From assembly GCF_000149955.1 (NCBI RefSeq), contig NC_030986.1:2977185-3041184 (forward strand): a stretch of DNA of 64,000 nt, given 5' to 3'. Shown here one piece after another: positions 38,612 through 49,500 of this stretch. The DNA comes from Fusarium oxysporum f. sp. lycopersici 4287. Its lineage: Eukaryota; Ascomycota; Sordariomycetes; Hypocreales; Nectriaceae. The notes under the pieces were generated by a model. That model was given only the letters and a program-made list of their open reading frames with translations. It was not told the origin of the DNA and made no database searches. A program made the position numbers and the translations under genes. Positions within the stretch are counted from its first letter, which is position 1. Each line of letters begins with the position of its first letter.

Positions 38612-39164
38612 CAGCGCGTTCTCTCATCCTTCTGGATAGGTTGATGGTAGGATCAGGAAGCCCCATGGCGGTAGATATAGGAAGATTCGAGAGTGAGAAT
38701 ACGCCTAGTAGAGAACGTGTCCTTGGGAAATACCTAGTTTAAGCTGACATCTTGAAAGAGTCATGTCTGGCAAGGAGAGTAGAACACAAGGACGTGCGGG
38801 CTCGAATTATAAATGACCTCACAGAAGATACGTCGTTGAAACAGAATTCTGCCGCACGTCAATCTTCGGGGGAGAGCTAACTTTTCCCCTTATAGTAGGC
38901 GGTCACTCAGTTAGCTCAAGGTAGCAACCACTTAAGTTAGATGGCCAGACTTGTCAGGTGTGACTATAGGTACTAGGTCGGCATGAGCCAAGCAAGGGAT
39001 GGATCCAATGTCAATTGTGCAGTTAACATCGTAATCAACGATGATTTTTCTTCTCGGATGATATCCCATGCTCTTGCCCGCTAAATTGCGCAGAGGTTGC
39101 ACCAATCTTACTAATTCCACTCTCTATGATGCTTTGCTGTCCTCATAACCACGCATAAGGAATC
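38612..39164. other. intergenic, GT69 promoter region
   Basis: Upstream of the GT69 gene. No gene or clear regulatory motif seen. Confidence 0.5.
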
Positions 39165-40487
39165 ATGGTCTCGCATACGAACCGCCTCTACCTGCGTCGC
39201 CTCCTACGCTCACGCTTCCCCAAGATAGTCTTCATCCTCGTCGTCATAATCAACGTCCTCGATGTCCTTCGAATTCATAGAAACCTCCTCGATGCCGATC
39301 GCACTCCAGCCCCGAAGCTCTCGCAGCCTCCCGGGCGCATCTATATCGCAAGCATGCACTTCAACAACGAGCGCGTAATTAGAGACCACTGGGGTCCTGC
39401 GGTGATAGAACTTGCAAAGCTTTTCGGGCGAGAGAATGTCTTTGTTAGTGTGTATGAGAGCGGGAGCTGGGACAAGACTCAAAGGGAGCTGCACCACATG
39501 GATCAGGAGCTCGAGAGACTGGGAGTTCCCCATCGTGTGGAGATGTCGGATGTCACGCATAAAGATGAGATTGAGAATCCGAATAAGGGAGAAGGCTGGA
39601 TTGACACACCTAGGGGGAAGCGTGAGTTGAGAAGGATACCGTTTCTCGCAAAGCTGAGAAACAGGACGTTACAGGACTTGATAGACCTATCCAAGAAAGG
39701 AGAGCATTTCGATAAGGTTCTCTTTCTCAACGATGTCGTCTTCACGGTACGTCAACTGCTATGCCAGGGTAGTCAGCATCTCACAAAGTTTGCAGACAGA
39801 CGATGTGCTCAAGCTCCTTGGCACGAATGGCGGCGACTACGCTGCAGCTTGCTCGCTTGATTTCTCGAAACCGCCGCAGTACTATGATACATTTGCACTG
39901 AGGGATACAAATGGACAGGCGCATGCGATGCCTACCTGGCCGTATTTCAAGGGCAGTGTTTCGAGGAATGCTCTTGTTAATCACTTGGATGCTGTGCCTG
40001 TTGCGAGCTGCTGGAATGGAATTGGTTTGTTTTCTTACGCTTAAAGACGAGTGCTTCCTCACTGACTGCCTCATTAGTCGCCATGCCCGTAGAGCCTTTT
40101 ACTTCATCGTCGAAGCTGCGCTTCCGAGGTATTCCAGACTCTTTAGCTGAACACCACCTCGAAGGCTGCGAATGCTGCCTTATCCACGCCGACAATCCCC
40201 TCTCCAAAACTAGAGGTGTATACCTCAATCCTCATGTCCGCGTAGGCTATAACCTACGCGCATACCAAGCCGTGCATCCCGAACAAGGCGCATGGGTGTC
40301 GACATGGCAGATCTTCTCCGGTCTCTGGACCAACCGCATAATGCGATGGGTATCATCACCGTTTGACGCATGGGTGGTTAGGAGACGTGTTGCGGAGTGG
40401 GAGAAATTAGGGGGGAGAGAACCTGGCGAGTTTTGCCTGATTAACGAGATGCAGGTTCTTGTTGAAAGAGGTTGGGCACATGTTTAG
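39165..40487 (+). CDS. GT69 mannosyltransferase, CAP59/CMT1 family
   Basis: Family of alpha-1,3-mannosyltransferases acting in the Golgi, described in Cryptococcus for capsule-linked and secreted glycans; the acceptor in filamentous fungi is not known to me. Exons 39165-39746, 39796-40024 and 40078-40487 give 406 residues. It is a type II protein with a short basic tail and an anchor at about residues 19-34 (KIVFILVVIINVLDVL). Family motifs are PGRIYIASMHFNNERVIRDH, VFVSVYESGSWDKT, KVLFLNDVVFTTDDVLKLL, YAAACSLDFSKPPQYYDTFA, SCWNGIVAMPVEPF and the C-terminal CCLIHADNPLSKTRGVYLNP. It follows PMT4 on the same strand 1.3 kb away, but with its own promoter. Confidence 0.92.
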
Positions 40488-40932
40488 ATATTTGGTAGCG
40501 AGAAGGAAAGGAATTGGTGGTAAGATACCCATATTGTCAATCTGAAAGATTGTCTAAGTGTGAAGAGTTCTAGGACATGCAGAAAGACACTCTGATCTTA
40601 AAGAAACGCCCAATGATATTATGCAACATGGTTCCGGCATACTATCTTCCGTATCTGAATGCCAGATCAAATAGCCAGCGACTTTTCTCCTAACATCTAC
40701 ATCTGGGATCAACCCTCTCCTCTCTCAAGTCGTTTCCTTCCCATTTTCTCTTTTGCTGAGATCAACTCGACCAGGCACGTCTTTCAATCACGTTACCAAT
40801 CGGACTGGGGAGAATCTAGAACTCGATGTCCTGGACTTATTTGCGGTCGAGCAAGTAGGTGGATCAAAGTTGGTCGACCAACTGGAGACAATAGTACCGA
40901 TCGCACAGCGGTAGACCTTGCCTCTTCCTTCT
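40488..40932. other. intergenic
   Basis: Contains the GT69 3' region; no gene supported. A 91-codon plus-strand frame at 40659-40934 overlaps the end of the relic gene on the other strand and looks fortuitous. Confidence 0.5.
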
Positions 40933-41812
40933 AGTCTTCGTCTTCCTCATCTTCACCCTCACACCTGTTTTCGGTGGTCTCGACTATAGATGCGACACCA
41001 AATGCAAGAGATAAAGCGTTTAAGGAACTCTCAGAGTCTGAAGAGAAGTCCTCTATAGGAGAGGGGCTAGCAAGTGACGCGTGAGGCTACAAAGCTTCAC
41101 AAAAACCGCCAGCTACAATCGGAAGGACTCTGCGAGGGTTTTTGAAAACCCTGGCCATTAAGGCCACAGCTCTGATTCTCCCATGTAATTTTTCATCTGA
41201 ATTATCATTCTCGGAAGAAGATGGCAGAAGGAACCCGGGCAGCTTAGCTATGGAGGTCACAGCTTCCATCCCCATGCCTGATTCGTCGTCTGGTTCCTCA
41301 TCGGACTTAGAAGATGAGGATAGGAAGGGCCAGCGAACCGTATCTACAGTAAGGGGAGTAGCCTCATCTGGGCTTAGGTAAACTGGGGTGCTTAACATAG
41401 GACTACTAGAGAGGATAGGAGCGTTGTCGTCAAAATGACTTATGGGCGGGATGGAATACCCGTTCTCAACCTATCCAAAACTCGAGAAGTCGAAACCCCT
41501 TGCTGTGGGGGGGCCAAGAGGCTGGCCATGAGACTCCCGGATCATACCCTGATCACGCAATCTAGCCAAGTGGTAGCAGTTTGTACGAAGTGGTATCCGT
41601 GCAACCAGAACTTCACTAGGAAGGTTTTCCATCGAGTAAGCCCATATTTCCCAGGTTGATCTGCTCTCAGGGATGCTCCAGTCAACCAACAAATAAGTCT
41701 TGTTATACACTGACGTGGACAAATGACGATATGACTTTTTCCCACCCTCCTCGTGCTCGGGGGCATTGATCTTGCTGTCGACCAGCGACGGAGGAATTTC
41801 GAGTCCGTTCAT
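40933..41812 (-). pseudogene. probable relic gene: one frame, two in-frame TAG stops
   Basis: From ATG 41812 the frame stays open for 113 codons to TAG (41471-41473). It reopens in the same frame for 127 codons to a second TAG (41087-41089), and in the same frame again to TAG near 40933. The middle and last parts share an acidic/serine character (SSSSKSDEEPDDES, PSSSENDNSDEK, SSDSESSLNALSL) that alternates with hydrophobic stretches, as if one protein were interrupted. I could not place introns that remove either stop while keeping frame. Each TAG would be CAG (Gln) if one C-to-T change in a CpA context were reversed. The first part alone could still be a short real gene. Family unknown. Confidence 0.45.
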
Positions 41813-42353
41813 GGAAAGGCATTTTGTTCGAGTGGTTTGGCCAGGTTATAGAAGAGAAAGGTCTTTGGCAAAAGAGAGTGAATGTTGACGGCGTTCTTAT
41901 TGTATCTAGTATTTTACCGGAAAAGAGAAAATGTTCCATTTATTCAATAGAATAGAGGCAGGAGTTTAGATGTACCTAGACTTCAGACTTGTTCATTGAT
42001 ATGAACACAGAACATTACATATCCTTGTTTCTGTCGCAATTGCATGATCGTCTTAACATCTGGAACGACGCTGAACAAGAATATGACCAAACTCCTTGTT
42101 CAGCTGACTCACGTATTCGACAGTTGTTCACCATTAGGACAGAGAAACAGCCTCATGTTTCAAACAATAGCGATCGAGTATATATAGTAATCGTGGCGGC
42201 CTGTTTATTATTTAACAAATTTGTACCACAATCTTAACAAACTCCCCTTTGAGACGCAGACCATCATCAAGCCTACGTCTTTAACCTCCAACGGCGCCAT
42301 TTCTGCGCCAATATTATAAAGCAAAGTACTTGTTATCCTCACATACTAGCACA
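41813..42353. other. intergenic between divergent genes
   Basis: Upstream of both the relic gene (minus) and the gene at 42354 (plus). AT-rich around 42180-42330. No further gene seen. Confidence 0.5.
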
Positions 42354-43178
42354 ATGTGTCGAGATATCTACTACGATTACCAGCAGTGCCGGCATCATAA
42401 GTTTATCAGAACTGAAGCTTGCTGGCAAGATCGTTGGGAGGTGTTTTGTCCCTGTTTGTCCTTCCCTGGGGTATTCCCCTACAAAGGCACGCACGCCAGT
42501 ACTGAGATTCGTCATGTTCAACTAGGATTGTGTTCTAACTGCGAGGGATCGAAAAAGAAGAAGGCAAGAAGGGATTATGGGGGGTTTACTGCTCAGGAAA
42601 CCCATGGTGTTGGAGCCTCCCATGGGACGAGACAGGCGCAGACACCACAGTCAACCAGAGGTCATCAGGAGGTGAGAGCACCTGAAAGAGCCCACCAACA
42701 CTGGGCATATAGAGAGGAGCCTCATATGAGCATGGCATCCCAACCAACGCCCCAATCAGCTTCCGATCGGCTATACACCAACCCCCCAGGCGTATACGCC
42801 CGGAACTTCTCTCCAGCACCAAGCCAAGGTGCAAAACAGGTAGGTTCGTCACCTCGGGGAATTGAGCTAACTAATCTGCAGCCACGAAGACAATCTAATG
42901 ACCCTTACGCAAACTTCTCCAAGCGCGAACGTACCGTTCGCGGTCAACGAGTAGGAAACAAGGTAATCATAGACAAGGGTGTTCCTCTCCCTCCTCAAGG
43001 ACAGTACAAGGCGGCAGATCCCAGCAGATCTAGGAGTGTACGACATAGTCCTAGAAGAGCTGGCAGTGTGCAGGATCGTATTGATCGGTCCTATACCGTT
43101 TCTCCTCTTACAGAGGATGAAAGGAACGCTCCTCATGTGGACATCCCATCGCATGACGAGTATACTCGTTGGATATAA
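42354..43178 (+). CDS. uncharacterised protein with Cys/His-containing N-terminus
   Basis: A frame of 274 residues starting MCRDIYYDYQQCRHHKF. I recall this kind of start in short proteins of filamentous fungi with no known role. The first 80 residues hold most of the cysteines and histidines (MCRD, QQCRHH, EACWQD, FCPC, LCSNCEG), suggesting metal binding or disulfides, but there is no signal peptide. The remainder is basic and low-complexity, with Ser/Arg blocks (DPSRSRSVRHSPRRAGS). A stop-free intron-like segment of 42 nt (42840-42881) has a GTAGGT donor, GCTAACTAAT branch and CTGCAG acceptor; if removed the protein has 260 residues. Confidence 0.7.
   Translation: MCRDIYYDYQQCRHHKFIRTEACWQDRWEVFCPCLSFPGVFPYKGTHASTEIRHVQLGLCSNCEGSKKKKARRDYGGFTAQETHGVGASHGTRQAQTPQSTRGHQEVRAPERAHQHWAYREEPHMSMASQPTPQSASDRLYTNPPGVYARNFSPAPSQGAKQVGSSPRGIELTNLQPRRQSNDPYANFSKRERTVRGQRVGNKVIIDKGVPLPPQGQYKAADPSRSRSVRHSPRRAGSVQDRIDRSYTVSPLTEDERNAPHVDIPSHDEYTRWI
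42840..42881 (+). other. possible in-frame intron, 42 nt
   Basis: GTAGGT donor, GAGCTAACTAAT branch, CTGCAG acceptor. The length is a multiple of three and it has no stop, so both the spliced and unspliced forms are translatable. Confidence 0.5.
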
Positions 43179-46100
43179 GATTGTGATATTACCTTGAGAT
43201 CGTCATCTGGTTTGATTTGGCGTTGGCATTGGAAATAAGGAATAGACAGAGGTTCAAGTGAATCATCCGAGTTATGAGAATTCGATACCCTGTTTCGTTC
43301 TTCGATTTTTATATATTTAACTTAGTACTTATGCGATTGTACTATAAGAAATGATTCATGGCAAGTTGATACTGGACTAGTTATCCCGCTCATATCTTCA
43401 TCATAAAGATTGTACACCAAAGATTTTAGGGCTTCAGGAGACTTCTCATATTTCCCTGCAGAACTTCTACCGTTTCATTGCACGCTTCTAAGACATTCAA
43501 CTATACGGGAGCTCGTCATATTGAAAATAGGAACATATCTAAATGGGTCTCGGAGTCTGGGGCCACAGGTAGACAACGCAAGGAGACCCATACCAGGAAA
43601 GGAAAATCTAGATTGTATTGATGCTGATCACCACTAGGATCTTGTAATCACAACATGGATCATTGACTCTACCTAGATATGTCATTGTCGAATCAAAAGT
43701 CCCAATTCGCAAGTGCCTTGATCACGAGCTCCCCCATTAAGCTTGCCAAGAAGTTATTCTGGTTTGCGCCATAAGACCCCGAGACTAGCAGTATCGTCAA
43801 CAATCATACAGGGGACACGATAACATGTTCATGTCAAAAACGAATTACAATACTGGCTGATTCCCAGAAACGGCGCAAATGCATACGTATCCCCTGCGAA
43901 CCAGAAATACGGATGCCTTGAGAATGGGGTTCACCACTCGAGGCATCCAGATTTGTCCCTGGACACAAGAGGGTCTTTGGTAGGCTGCTTGATAAAATTG
44001 ACTCTGATTGGCTTATGGTAGGGACGTGTTTAAAAATGGCTGATAGCATAGGACTTGATAACATCGTACAAGACAAAAGGTTCTTGGAATAAATGAACGA
44101 ATTGCAACTAGGGCCGAAATGAAACACCGGGCTTGCGTGTATATTTACGTATTTGGTGGTTGTTTCTATTGAAAGGGCGTATGCATATTGCGTACGTGTA
44201 TCTTGGTTGGTTGTGAGCAGGAATACGGTGACAAGATACCTAAACTTGGCAAACTATACCAACTGATTACGATGCCTTCATGCTGTTGCAAAAGGACCCT
44301 CGTGCATTCGTGCTATCCTTAAAAAGATATGCCAAGGCGCGAGAATCTACAAACGCGTGATTACTGACGCAGATTCAAAGAGCGGGCGTCAGCGATGACT
44401 CGACTTGTCTTGATCAATTGATGAGAATCATTCTGGTGGCGGCTACGGGTTCCGGCTGGTAAATCTAGGACGAGCGGCCTCAATCTGGGACGCATGCTTC
44501 AGGGCAGAAGCTCTGAAAGGTTAGCAGTGCGATGAAATGCAATGTAACAGCTTGGGAAAAGATGGGGGTCCACACTCGTAACCAAAAAGGGAAATCGCCG
44601 GTCATTGAGTCAACGGTGACATGACCTTCGTTTCGACCAACCCCTGCGGAGAGCAGCAGCCCTATGCGTGGAGTAAATGCAGTATCGGTCCATTGGCTGT
44701 GGGCCGATGCTACGGGAAAGGAGGCGTTGGCGGTGGAGAGTCCATGGAGACAGGAACAGGAACAGGAACCAGTTGAAGGAGAATACTTGAGGTTGGTGTG
44801 TCTTGTATTCGATCTAGATGCAGCCAAGATGAGGTATTGGTGATGTTTGATAACGCGTGTGAGTCGTCGTGTCCTCTTCAATGAAGGTTGTCAGTCGATC
44901 ATATCCTGTTTCATCTGCTCAAAGGTCCAGCAACGACAATGCATGTTTCGGTGAGTCTCCCTCCTAACGAGCTACAAAACATTCCTGGTACGATCAATCA
45001 AAACAGTTCAAGATTTCCAAAGTCCCTATCAAATCAATGCACATAAAATATGCAGAGAGGCTGCGCATCGCCATCGATTGCAAGGCACAGCCGTCAAAGA
45101 GGGCTGAGGTGGAGGGTGGAAATGCAATGCATCGACTGCAACACCAATGCATCTCGTCAATCAGAGACCACCGACGAATAGAATAGCGACTAGTTTATGC
45201 CACATTAGCGTGGTCAATGCCAATGAGCTACCGGATGAGTATCTGTAGGATGTTAGAATGGCCACACGAGGATCATTCGGAAGAGAGGCCGGCATTGACT
45301 GAACACCAAACGAGGGCGTGTAGTCTGCCAGGATAATAGAAGATAGGTCTCTGAAAGAATAGTTCTCCCATAATTTTATACGAATATCAAGATCATCATT
45401 CTTAGACGCTTGAAATATTAATCTTGGTATCCATACCAGAAGAATTCCGAGTTCTTTCCCGACTGCTAAACCGAAGTCACTCTATTGCTGACAGTCAACG
45501 GTCACGGACCACCAAAAGATGCGCCCGGTGTCGATCCCTGCAGACTCTCCGCAAGGCGTTTTCCATGGGTTCACAACAGTGACAATGGTTGCCAAACCAC
45601 CACGATCCGACGTCATCTGTAAGTAAATTATTAGCACAATTCGTAGACAACACCATTTCCTCTTCTCCCCTTGCGTTTGGTTTGTGATCGTGACCCCCCA
45701 AGATTAGAATTGGTTTCATCTAAAACACGAGCTTATTTGAAACCGAAATGAAAACAAACACCGTCATTTCGCGGAGAAGCAGAGGGCCACGACAGTCGAT
45801 ACGCAATGGTGCTATTTCTGGCCCCCAAATTCATCGTCAACTGCTCCTTGGCTTTTCCCTCAGATCAATAACAAGCTTGGAAATTCTTCTGCCTCATGCG
45901 CCTCTCGAGACGGACAGACAGAACTGGATGATGCGCAGTGAACCACAAAGGTTCTAAGGGTGCGGGAGAGGAGCGGTCGGATCTGGCGGAGTTTGTGGGG
46001 ATACAGAAAAGGTCGCTTGTCATAGTCGAGGTACTCCAAGTCGTAACTCCGAGTCTGAGACCGTTGAGGCTCTGCGAGGGAATTGGTGTGAGTCTTGGTG

Positions 46101-46280
46101 TCAGATGCTCGGGAGTTGGGAAGTCGAAGGGAGTTGGACTTTCAACTCTGTTAGTGATTGGGGTACTACCTCGGGGAGGATGCTATCGCACTCAACCTTG
46201 CGCAGGGGGGATCCTGCGCCTCAGCCCGTACCATGCTCGAAGAGGATTTAGCGCCCAGGATTTTAGGCAACAGTGGCCAT
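43179..46280. other. 3.1-kb region without a supported gene
   Basis: The longest frames (43834-44127 and 44480-44881, both minus) begin at GTG or TTG and show no family features. A short tandem repeat (ACAGGA, three and a third copies) lies at 44750-44769. I see no exon chain, RNA gene or mobile element. Confidence 0.5.
44750..44769. repeat. short tandem repeat (ACAGGA)3
   Basis: Three full copies plus two bases of the hexamer ACAGGA. Confidence 0.8.
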
Positions 46281-46281
46281 G

Positions 46282-47169
46282 GGCTGAGAGATTGCGGAGC
46301 CCATTTCGAGTCGGTTTCTAAGCATAACCTCGCTCATCCGTTGACGCTTCCCATTTCGCCCTCTTCCTCTCTCTAACCTCTCTCTCAATTCCACTCTCAC
46401 CTCACCAATTTCCTCTTTATCCTGAGGCCGCCGCCAGCTTCAGCTTCTCAACCACCCCGGCCTCTTTCCGTTTAGAACTTTAGATTTTACACACCCTGCG
46501 GGTCCCGAAATTGTACACCCTTTCGGTCAACCCTCATATACCCTTTTCCGCCCGTCCTCTTCCTTCCTCCAGTTCCACCCGCCTTTCGCATCGCCAACAT
46601 TCAGCGCTGTGTCTGTTTCATTCATCGATATCTCACGCGTTTGTCACTCGACGTCTCGTCTCGCTTAGCATCTTTCTTCGAGTCTCGCCGAGTCGTCTTA
46701 CCGCCTGAGCAATATATTATTCAGTTCATCGCTCGCCTTCCCTGTCGTTCTATCCTCTTGCGCCACCTCCACCGCATTGGTTCCTCGACATCAAGGCTGA
46801 TTATCTGCATACATCTTCAGTCTCTGACCTGGTACGGTTCATATTTTATATCGTCTTGACATCTCAGTCTCGTCTTTTTACTTCGACTTTGTCGTGTTTT
46901 CGACCTTCCCCGGTATCACTTTCAACTCGTTGTATTGGTCAATCATCCCGTGTCCCAATCTGGCCTTGATCAACGTCTAGGCCTTTGTGTCCTGGGTGTG
47001 GGATTCAAGAATCTCGACTGTGACTCACTTCCCCGTCCTTCACTACCAAGCACTTGCTTGCATCAAAGGTCGCGCTCTTGAACTAACGGGACTCCCCGGC
47101 TTAGCTTCAGGACTTCTGTGGCCATCAGTCGACTGTCTCTTTATCTCATACCCACCTTGAATCTAAGCC
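46282..47169 (+). promoter_or_regulatory. ATG-free, pyrimidine-rich region upstream of the C2H2 gene (probable long 5' leader)
   Basis: From the last upstream ATG (46279-46281) to the start codon at 47170 there is no ATG in any frame on the plus strand over 888 bases. The sequence is dominated by C and T. This is what a long 5' untranslated region kept free of upstream start codons would look like; the transcription start itself cannot be read from sequence. Confidence 0.6.
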
Positions 47170-49500
47170 ATGTCCTTCTCCCACCCTCGTCGAAGGACTC
47201 CGGTGACTCGCCCGGACAGCGACACCGACAATGCCCTGTCCCTTAAGAACAGCTCTACCCTCCGTAAGGGTGCGACATTTCACTCTCCTACTTCATCATC
47301 TTCGACTCTAGACAACACATTTGTCCCTCCCACGCTGCCTCGAGCTCAGTCTCACTTGGACGATGTCGTCGATGCCAACCGTCGACGTGTGGCCCTGGCT
47401 CTGAACGACATTGACGAGGCTCTGTCCTTGGATCAGCTCTCTCTGTCGCCAAAGTCTAAGATCAAGACGCTTCGAGACACCAGTCTCCCCATCCCTCGCG
47501 GCTTCCTCGAGGGACCTATCGTCGACCCCAAGATGACAAAAGAAGAGGAGAGGCGCGTTCTGCGCCCTCGCTCTGTTCGCCATTCACGGCACCATGAGTC
47601 TGATAGCGGTTTGGGTACATCGGTGGCTTCCACAAACGAGAAGCGGGGTGCAGTCACTTCGGCAAAGAAGGAGACAAAGGTGCAAACACGATCCGCCATC
47701 ACAAGATCCGTTGCCGCAGCATCGGAAAAGCTTCCCTCTCTGGGGCCCAAGGCTATCAACCGCATTCACGAGCACACTTTGCGCCCTTTGTTGGCAAAGC
47801 CGACTCTCAAGGAGTTTGAGCCCATTGTCCTTGACATCCCGCGACGAATTCGATCAAAGGAAATTATTTGCTTGCGAGATCTTGAGAAAACATTGATCTT
47901 TATGGCACCGGTAAGTCAGCTTCTGACTGGTTTTGGCGTTTGGGAAAATACTTATCGGAATTTGTGTTTGAAGGAGAAGACCAAGTCAGCAACTTTGTAC
48001 CTGGATTTCTGCCTTACGTCCGTGCAATGCATTCAAGCGACCGTCGAATATCTCAGCGACCGCGAACAAATTCGACCTGCTGACCGGCCTTACACTAACG
48101 GATACTTCCTCGACCTGAAGGACCAGATTCTACAATACGGAAAACAACTTGCCGCAAAGAACAGCGGTGACGATATGGATATCGACGCGTATGTACCCAG
48201 CTTCGTTCCCTTGGACTATCCAACTAACTCTTGCCGAAGATCTGACGAGATCAAACTCATCGGTGGTCTCCACGAAGGTCGCCCCGTCGAGCTCGTCCGT
48301 GTCCGCAAGGACGGCACATACATCTCTCTGGACACTGGTAAGCCTGTTGAGGTTGACAGCGACTCGCCAATGCAAGTAAAGCGATCCCTGAGCCAGCAGC
48401 TCGAGGACGAGGAGGAGATTCAACGATCCATGGCTCGCCGCAAGAAGAATGCTTCACCCGAGGAGCTAGCTCCCAAGAAGTGCCGCGAGCCCGGCTGCAA
48501 CAAGGAGTTCAAGCGTCCTTGCGATCTTACCAAGCACGAAAAGACCCACTCTCGCCCTTGGAAGTGCCCTGTCCCGACTTGCAAGTATCACACCTATGGA
48601 TGGCCTACTGAGAAGGAAATGGACCGTCACCACAACGACAAGCACTCTGCTGCCCCTGCCATGTATGAGTGCATGTTCAAGCCTTGCCCTTATAAGTCGA
48701 AACGTGAATCCAACTGCAAGCAGCATATGGAGAAAGCCCATGGCTGGACCTACGTTCGAACCAAGACCAACGGAAAGAAGCTACCATCAGTTGCTGGCAG
48801 CGTTCAGCAACAGACTCCGCCTCTGGGTAACATGTCAACGCCTTCTTCTACTGAATACAACGGTGTGCCCACTCCTCCTCAGAACGACGTGACGCAGTTC
48901 GTTGGCGACTTCCCTCTCTACCCCAATGACTCGGACTGGATGTCAATCAACAACATTCCCACCGAGACACTTCACCTGGATCTGGCAATGGATTCCACTT
49001 CGCCTGCTTCGGCTAGTTCCTACGAGCAGTATGCCCCTTACCAGAACGGCTCGGCCTTCATCCTCGATAACGAGGACCTCTATGCTGCTCATATGCAGCT
49101 TCCAGCTCAGCTACCCACACCTGAGCAACCTGTCATGTATAACCCCAACCTCAAGATGATGCAACAGCAATTGCCTATGTATCAGCAACCCCAGCAGCAG
49201 ATTCCCATCCAGACTGTTGCTCCTCACTTTTCGCCAACTGGCCAGGAAACAGCCATGCTTTATACTCCAAATTCATTACGGGATGTTGATGAAGGTTTTG
49301 ACGACTCCTTTGCAGGAGACGGCATGGATTTTCCTCTCTTCCCTAATGACAATGGCAATGGCATGACCAAGACCAATGATTATCAGTCACTGTTTGGTGA
49401 AATCCCCAGCGCCAATCTGGGCTTCTCCCAGAACTCTCAGGACATCTTTCAGATGATGGACTGGTCAAACGTTGATTTGCAGCAGAACCTCGGAGAATAG
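47170..49500 (+). CDS. C2H2 zinc-finger transcription factor
   Basis: A nuclear DNA-binding protein by domain content; target genes unknown. The frame encodes 776 residues. The N-terminal third is basic and disordered. A middle conserved region (KEIICLRDLEKTLIFMAP, TLYLDFCLTSVQCIQATVEY) precedes the fingers. Around residues 435-530 are CREPGCNKEFKRPCDLTKH followed by HSRPWKCPVPTCKYHT and a third finger-like unit, CMFKPCPYKSKRESNCKQH. The C-terminal part is Gln/Pro-rich with acidic-hydrophobic patches (DDSFAGDGMDFPLFPND), plausible for activation. A 63-nt stop-free segment (47911-47973) begins GTAAGTCAG and ends GAAG. Removing it joins FMAP to EKTKSATLY and is probably the true structure, giving 755 residues. 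The start is the first ATG after an ATG-free leader. Confidence 0.88.
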   Translation: MSFSHPRRRTPVTRPDSDTDNALSLKNSSTLRKGATFHSPTSSSSTLDNTFVPPTLPRAQSHLDDVVDANRRRVALALNDIDEALSLDQLSLSPKSKIKTLRDTSLPIPRGFLEGPIVDPKMTKEEERRVLRPRSVRHSRHHESDSGLGTSVASTNEKRGAVTSAKKETKVQTRSAITRSVAAASEKLPSLGPKAINRIHEHTLRPLLAKPTLKEFEPIVLDIPRRIRSKEIICLRDLEKTLIFMAPVSQLLTGFGVWENTYRNLCLKEKTKSATLYLDFCLTSVQCIQATVEYLSDREQIRPADRPYTNGYFLDLKDQILQYGKQLAAKNSGDDMDIDAYVPSFVPLDYPTNSCRRSDEIKLIGGLHEGRPVELVRVRKDGTYISLDTGKPVEVDSDSPMQVKRSLSQQLEDEEEIQRSMARRKKNASPEELAPKKCREPGCNKEFKRPCDLTKHEKTHSRPWKCPVPTCKYHTYGWPTEKEMDRHHNDKHSAAPAMYECMFKPCPYKSKRESNCKQHMEKAHGWTYVRTKTNGKKLPSVAGSVQQQTPPLGNMSTPSSTEYNGVPTPPQNDVTQFVGDFPLYPNDSDWMSINNIPTETLHLDLAMDSTSPASASSYEQYAPYQNGSAFILDNEDLYAAHMQLPAQLPTPEQPVMYNPNLKMMQQQLPMYQQPQQQIPIQTVAPHFSPTGQETAMLYTPNSLRDVDEGFDDSFAGDGMDFPLFPNDNGNGMTKTNDYQSLFGEIPSANLGFSQNSQDIFQMMDWSNVDLQQNLGE
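47911..47973 (+). other. likely in-frame intron, 63 nt
   Basis: Perfect donor GTAAGT and acceptor TTGAAG with no stop codon and length 3 x 21. The encoded segment (VSQLLTGFGVWENTYRNLCLK without its last residue) looks unlike the conserved sequence on either side. Confidence 0.65.

Noticed and set aside
44480..44881. 133-codon minus-strand frame with cysteines
   Set aside because: Starts only at TTG, the cysteines come from the ACAGGA tandem repeat, and no family features are present.
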